This document shows, in pieces, positions 4,583 through 7,182 of a DNA stretch of 7,182 nt. Origin of the DNA: Methanoregulaceae archaeon (GTDB taxonomy: Archaea; Halobacteriota; Methanomicrobia; Methanomicrobiales; Methanospirillaceae); NCBI GenBank assembly GCA_028679325.1, contig JAJRBS010000118.1:1-7182 (forward strand), in the 5' to 3' direction. The notes beneath the pieces are model-generated. The model ran no database searches. It saw only the letters and a program-made list of their open reading frames with translations, and had not been told where the DNA came from. Positions within the stretch are counted from its first letter, which is position 1. Each line of letters begins with the position of its first letter. The translations under genes and the position numbers were made by a program.

Positions 4583-6145
4583 ATGAAGACAGTAAAGATA
4601 CTATTCCCGGCGCTAATCGCCGTGGTCCTGCTGGCAGTGGTCATGCCGGCGGTGGCCTACCCGATCAAGGGGAATGCGGCGTCAATCGAGGGCGCGGGAT
4701 GCATTGCTGGCCGGTCAGCGTTCCTGCAGGACTCCGGACGATTGACCCTCAGCAGTTACGGCTCACGGGCCGATCTCCTCCCGGCAGATCCGCAGGGATT
4801 CCTGGCGGTTGTCGGAACGGGCAGAATGGTCGTGGGGGCGGCTCCCGGTAGTTCCCCCGAAGGTTCCCTGTTCCTGAAAGCGGCTGCGCTCCAGGCCGCC
4901 ACCATGCAGTCTGAGAAGGAAGCCCTGATCAGCCGGCTTGCAGGGAGGACCATCTCACCAAGGGACACGGGCACCATCAGTTCGACCCTCGTCTCCGGTG
5001 AGGGGATTGTCCGCTTCATCGAGCGCGACGGAGGCTTCTACGGCATTATCACCACCACCGGCCAGAACTACCTCCCCGAAAATCTTCCCACCTCGATGAA
5101 GGTCAATGGGACCCGGATCCGGTTCGACGGGGTCGTCCGGGCAGGGTCATCTTCTGCCGGGACATGGGGGACGCCCATCTCCCTGATCACCGTCACTCTC
5201 CCTGCCCAGGGATTCTCCGGTGTCGGGACGGTCAGGTTCATCGAGCTCGAGGGAGGTTTTTACGGGATCATCACCCCGGAAGGGGACAATTACCTGCCCC
5301 TGAACCTGCCCAAGGAGTTCCAGGTCGACGGGCTGCAGGTGACTTTCTCGGCCCGGGAGGAACGGGACGTATCAACCATCGCCATGTGGGGGACGCCTGT
5401 CCGGATTGACAGCATCGCCCGCTTCGGCCCGCAGACCGGTGAGCTCGGTGGTTCCTGGTTGCTCGTAACCCTCGATGGAGAACCTCTCATAACCGGCACG
5501 GCTATCACCGCAAACTTCGAAAGCGGACAGGTGACGGGGGCTGCCGGATGCAACCAGTACTTTGCCTCTTACTCCACGGCCGGGACAACTCTTTCCATAG
5601 GCGGGGCCGGTTCCACCAAGATGTACTGCACCTCTCCCGAAGGGGTCATGGAGCAGGAGGGGCTCTACCTCTCGCTCCTCCAGAAGGCGTCGAGCTTTTC
5701 TCTCGAGGAAGGGAAACTGGTGGTCCGGGATTTATCAGGAGAGAGCATCCTGGTCTTCGCATCGGCGCTCGATGACTCCCCGGAGACCTTTATCGAGTAC
5801 ACCCGGACCGGAGGCTTTGCCGGCTTCAACGACCACCTGGTCATCTCCTCAGACGGAACGGCCATCGTGACCCGGAAGGAGTCCGTCCGCCAGGTCCAGG
5901 TCCCGGAGCTGACCATGCGGAAACTCACTGCCCATCTCTCGGCGGCAGACTTCCGGTCTCTCAAAGATGAGTACCCTGCACCTCAGGAAGGGGCCGACTA
6001 CTTCACCTATACCCTCACTCATGACGGGAAGACGGTGGTGACCGAGGACACCGGCGTCCCGCCCATCCTCGTGCCTATCATCAATACCTTAAACGAGATC
6101 ATCGAGAGGAGTGCGCCCGACGACGTGATCCCGTCCGCCTTCTAA
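4583..6145 (+). CDS. Exported multidomain protein: duplicated beta-domain, META/HslJ domain, emfourin-like C-terminus
   Basis: 520 residues from ATG 4583, chosen for GGTGA five bases upstream. Residues 1-25 form a signal peptide (MKTVKILFPA, core, cut after AVA), so the protein is secreted or surface-attached; no C-terminal anchor is seen. Residues 26-135 are unassigned. Residues 141-204 and 215-278 are two copies of one domain, 30 of 64 positions identical without gaps, sharing VRFIE, GGFYGIIT, NYLP, NLP and WGTP. Residues about 287-395 form a META/HslJ domain: opening GSWLLVTLDGEPL, GAAGCNQYFASY, and STKMYC with Cys323 and Cys349. Residues 402-508 begin IEYTRTGGFAGFNDHLVI and continue with a Ser/Asp helix, ADYFTYTLTHDGK and a final helix; I read this as similar to emfourin, the M4 metalloprotease inhibitor. 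META domains occur in envelope-stress proteins of bacteria, where the molecular role is unclear. An inhibitor or envelope-protection role is inference only. The gene has its own promoter and terminator. Confidence 0.8.
   Translation: MKTVKILFPALIAVVLLAVVMPAVAYPIKGNAASIEGAGCIAGRSAFLQDSGRLTLSSYGSRADLLPADPQGFLAVVGTGRMVVGAAPGSSPEGSLFLKAAALQAATMQSEKEALISRLAGRTISPRDTGTISSTLVSGEGIVRFIERDGGFYGIITTTGQNYLPENLPTSMKVNGTRIRFDGVVRAGSSSAGTWGTPISLITVTLPAQGFSGVGTVRFIELEGGFYGIITPEGDNYLPLNLPKEFQVDGLQVTFSAREERDVSTIAMWGTPVRIDSIARFGPQTGELGGSWLLVTLDGEPLITGTAITANFESGQVTGAAGCNQYFASYSTAGTTLSIGGAGSTKMYCTSPEGVMEQEGLYLSLLQKASSFSLEEGKLVVRDLSGESILVFASALDDSPETFIEYTRTGGFAGFNDHLVISSDGTAIVTRKESVRQVQVPELTMRKLTAHLSAADFRSLKDEYPAPQEGADYFTYTLTHDGKTVVTEDTGVPPILVPIINTLNEIIERSAPDDVIPSAF
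5003..5416 (+). repeat. Tandem domain duplication inside the META-domain gene
   Basis: The units at 5003-5194 and 5225-5416 each encode 64 residues and align without gaps at 30 identical positions, separated by a 10-residue linker. The DNA has diverged, so this is an old protein-domain duplication rather than a recent nucleotide repeat. Each unit ends in a conserved WGTP strand. Confidence 0.8.
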
Positions 6146-6148
6146 TCC

Positions 6149-6166
6149 TTTTTTTTTCGTGTTTTT
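6149..6166 (+). terminator. T-run terminator after the META-domain gene
   Basis: Nine T at 6149-6157, then CGTG and five T, beginning three bases after the stop codon. This is the strongest T-run terminator in the window. Confidence 0.6.
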
Positions 6167-6232
6167 CTCCTCTAAGCCGGGTCTTCTTTCCGGACACCTG
6201 ACAAAGGAATGGTAGCTTCCGCTATGAGACAC

Positions 6233-6265
6233 TATATAACCGACTTTTTTCCTTAGAGTACCAGA
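6233..6265 (+). promoter_or_regulatory. Strong TATA box with near-leaderless start
   Basis: TATATAA at 6233-6239 is the best archaeal TATA match in the window. A start site about 25 bases downstream would lie around 6260, a few bases before ATG 6266. No Shine-Dalgarno precedes that ATG, so the message is probably leaderless or nearly so. Confidence 0.65.
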
Positions 6266-7182
6266 ATGAAAAGCCGCTTCCGCTGGCTCATCGTGCTGCT
6301 GTCTTTGGTTATGATCATCACGGTGATCCCGGTTACAGCAGCCCATGGAGAAGAAGGCGGAGCTGCATCTCCGGCAGGAGCCTCCAGGACTGCTGCATCC
6401 GACTCTTCGGTAACAGCTAGCGGAGGCGGATCCGGCCATGGCGATGCCGCCGTTTCCGCAGGTGCCGGACAGGGAGGCGGCGGGGCAGATTCACTTCAGG
6501 GATCAATGGCTCCTGATTCAGGGACCCAGCAGTCTTCAGCGCCGGAAACCCACGGTTCTTTTTCGACGACAGGAGCCGGTGATTCCGGAGAAGAAAAGGG
6601 GGCCTCTCCGGGCGGCCAGGGACAGGCATCTTCATCGCCAGGAAACGGCCAGGAGGGCAGTGGCGATGACTCCGTCAGCCAAAACAGGGGATCAGGGCCG
6701 GAATCGATGGGATTATCAGAAGCTTCCACCACGGGAGGAGATCGTCCGGGTGAACCTGCGGGTCTTTCGCGGGGCGGCACCGATCAAGGGACCGGCCAGG
6801 GTGGAACCGGGAACTCTCCCGGGAACGGATCGCAGGGACCCGGCTCCGAAGGTCAGACTCCCGGAAAGGTTGGCGGGCAAAGGCCGGTGCTGATAGCCGC
6901 CGCATCGCTCGGGGGTGCAGGTACAGCCTGGTCCGGAGGACCCGGGCAGGAGAGTAATTCTGCGCCGGCAGGCCCCGGACACGCTCCCCTCCCCCGGAAC
7001 AGGCAGCAGGGACCCCCGGCTCAGGCAGGGCAGTACCCCTGCGGACCGGCCGAGCGAGGAACGCCCGCTACTTCACCGGCCCCAAAAGAACGCGAAGAGA
7101 ACGGGCAACCCGACAACAAGCCGCGGTCGCGACGGGAGGAGGACCTCATCGACGGAGAGGACTCCGGAGTCCCTCTCTCTTC
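6266..7182 (+). CDS. Secreted Gly/Ser/Pro/Gln-rich low-complexity protein (3' end outside window)
   Basis: The frame starts at ATG 6266 and stays open for 305 codons to the window edge. It begins with a textbook signal peptide: MKSRFRWL, a hydrophobic core to about residue 22, and a cut after VTA or VTAA near residue 26. The following residues are almost devoid of hydrophobics and look disordered; in residues 53-212 Gly makes up 47 of 160, with much Ser, Pro, Gln, Thr and Asp. A weak hydrophobic patch, PVLIAAASLGGAGTAW, lies at about 208-223. From about 275 the chain turns charged (KEREENGQ, PRSRREEDLIDGED), which may mark the approach to another domain. Openness over 917 bases in one frame, the signal peptide and the TATA box upstream make it a real gene despite unusual composition. 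It may be a surface linker, a sheath-like protein, or the extracellular half of a membrane-anchored protein; function is unknown. Confidence 0.75.
   Translation, partial: MKSRFRWLIVLLSLVMIITVIPVTAAHGEEGGAASPAGASRTAASDSSVTASGGGSGHGDAAVSAGAGQGGGGADSLQGSMAPDSGTQQSSAPETHGSFSTTGAGDSGEEKGASPGGQGQASSSPGNGQEGSGDDSVSQNRGSGPESMGLSEASTTGGDRPGEPAGLSRGGTDQGTGQGGTGNSPGNGSQGPGSEGQTPGKVGGQRPVLIAAASLGGAGTAWSGGPGQESNSAPAGPGHAPLPRNRQQGPPAQAGQYPCGPAERGTPATSPAPKEREENGQPDNKPRSRREEDLIDGEDSGVPLS

Noticed and set aside
4528..4851. Plus-strand frame beginning at the TATA box of the META gene
   Set aside because: It starts within the promoter itself and overlaps the signal-peptide region of the META gene in another phase; composition is Gly/Arg-rich shadow sequence.
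6089..6439. Minus-strand frame across the META-gene end and the next promoter
   Set aside because: It runs through the T-run terminator and the TATA box of plus-strand genes and encodes a Ser/Cys/His/Asp-rich chain without recognisable features.
6420..6880. Glycine-rich region considered as a nucleotide tandem repeat or CRISPR-like array
   Set aside because: Motifs such as GGxGxG recur only at the amino-acid level, with no regular period and no identical spaced DNA units.
6438..6893. Plus-strand frame of 151 codons within the low-complexity gene
   Set aside because: It is in another phase from the signal-peptide frame that starts at 6266, has no ribosome site or promoter, and its Arg/Pro-rich translation is what a shifted Gly/Ser-rich gene gives.
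1..7182. Search for a defence, toxin-antitoxin, secondary-metabolite or phage module
   Set aside because: No nuclease, helicase, methylase, integrase, toxin pair or synthase motif was found on either strand; the genes are an enzyme plus envelope proteins.

Overview
The window reads as chromosomal DNA of a methanogenic archaeon, most likely of the order Methanomicrobiales. This is an inference. It rests on archaeal TATA-type promoters (TATATAA at 6233-6239, TATTTAAG at 4531-4538), Shine-Dalgarno sequences of the AGGAG/GGTGA type, T-run terminators, high GC with a strong third-position bias, and a secreted protein at the left edge that ends in the dockerin-like Asn/Asp/Gly repeat common on surface proteins of that order. 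No rRNA, tRNA, CRISPR array or intact mobile element is present.

Layout, left to right. (1) 1-141: C-terminal end of a dockerin-like secreted protein, cut by the window edge. (2) 142-473: a gene-poor spacer with a T-run terminator, a perfect 14-bp palindrome, a small hairpin and a doubtful trace of a transposase-like reading frame. (3) 474-854, minus strand: a small exported protein of unknown function with its own TATA box and Shine-Dalgarno. (4) 1005-1325, minus strand: a small three-helix membrane protein of the DUF4405 type. (5) Divergent from it, 1408-3042: a complete thiamine-diphosphate-dependent 2-oxoacid decarboxylase of the pyruvate/indolepyruvate decarboxylase class. (6) 3045-3524: a lipoprotein two bases downstream, surely in the same operon. 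(7) 3643-4437: a four-helix membrane protein with a bestrophin-like/DUF4239-like plan. (8) 4583-6145: an exported multidomain protein with a duplicated small beta-domain, a META/HslJ domain and a C-terminal domain resembling emfourin-type metalloprotease inhibitors. (9) 6266 to the right edge: a long open frame with a signal peptide followed by a Gly/Ser/Pro/Gln-rich low-complexity chain, driven by the clearest TATA box in the window.

Functional reading. Five of the eight proteins are exported or lipid-anchored and two more are membrane proteins, so the region is mainly a cell-envelope/secretome neighbourhood. The cytoplasmic exception is the decarboxylase, which would turn a 2-oxoacid into an aldehyde and CO2. 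Its HH motif and catalytic Glu are intact, but the second active-site Glu of pyruvate decarboxylase is replaced by Leu, which suggests an aromatic or otherwise atypical substrate. I see no defence system or other multi-gene novelty. The points most worth following up are the decarboxylase-lipoprotein pair, the META/emfourin-like fusion and the unfinished low-complexity secreted protein.
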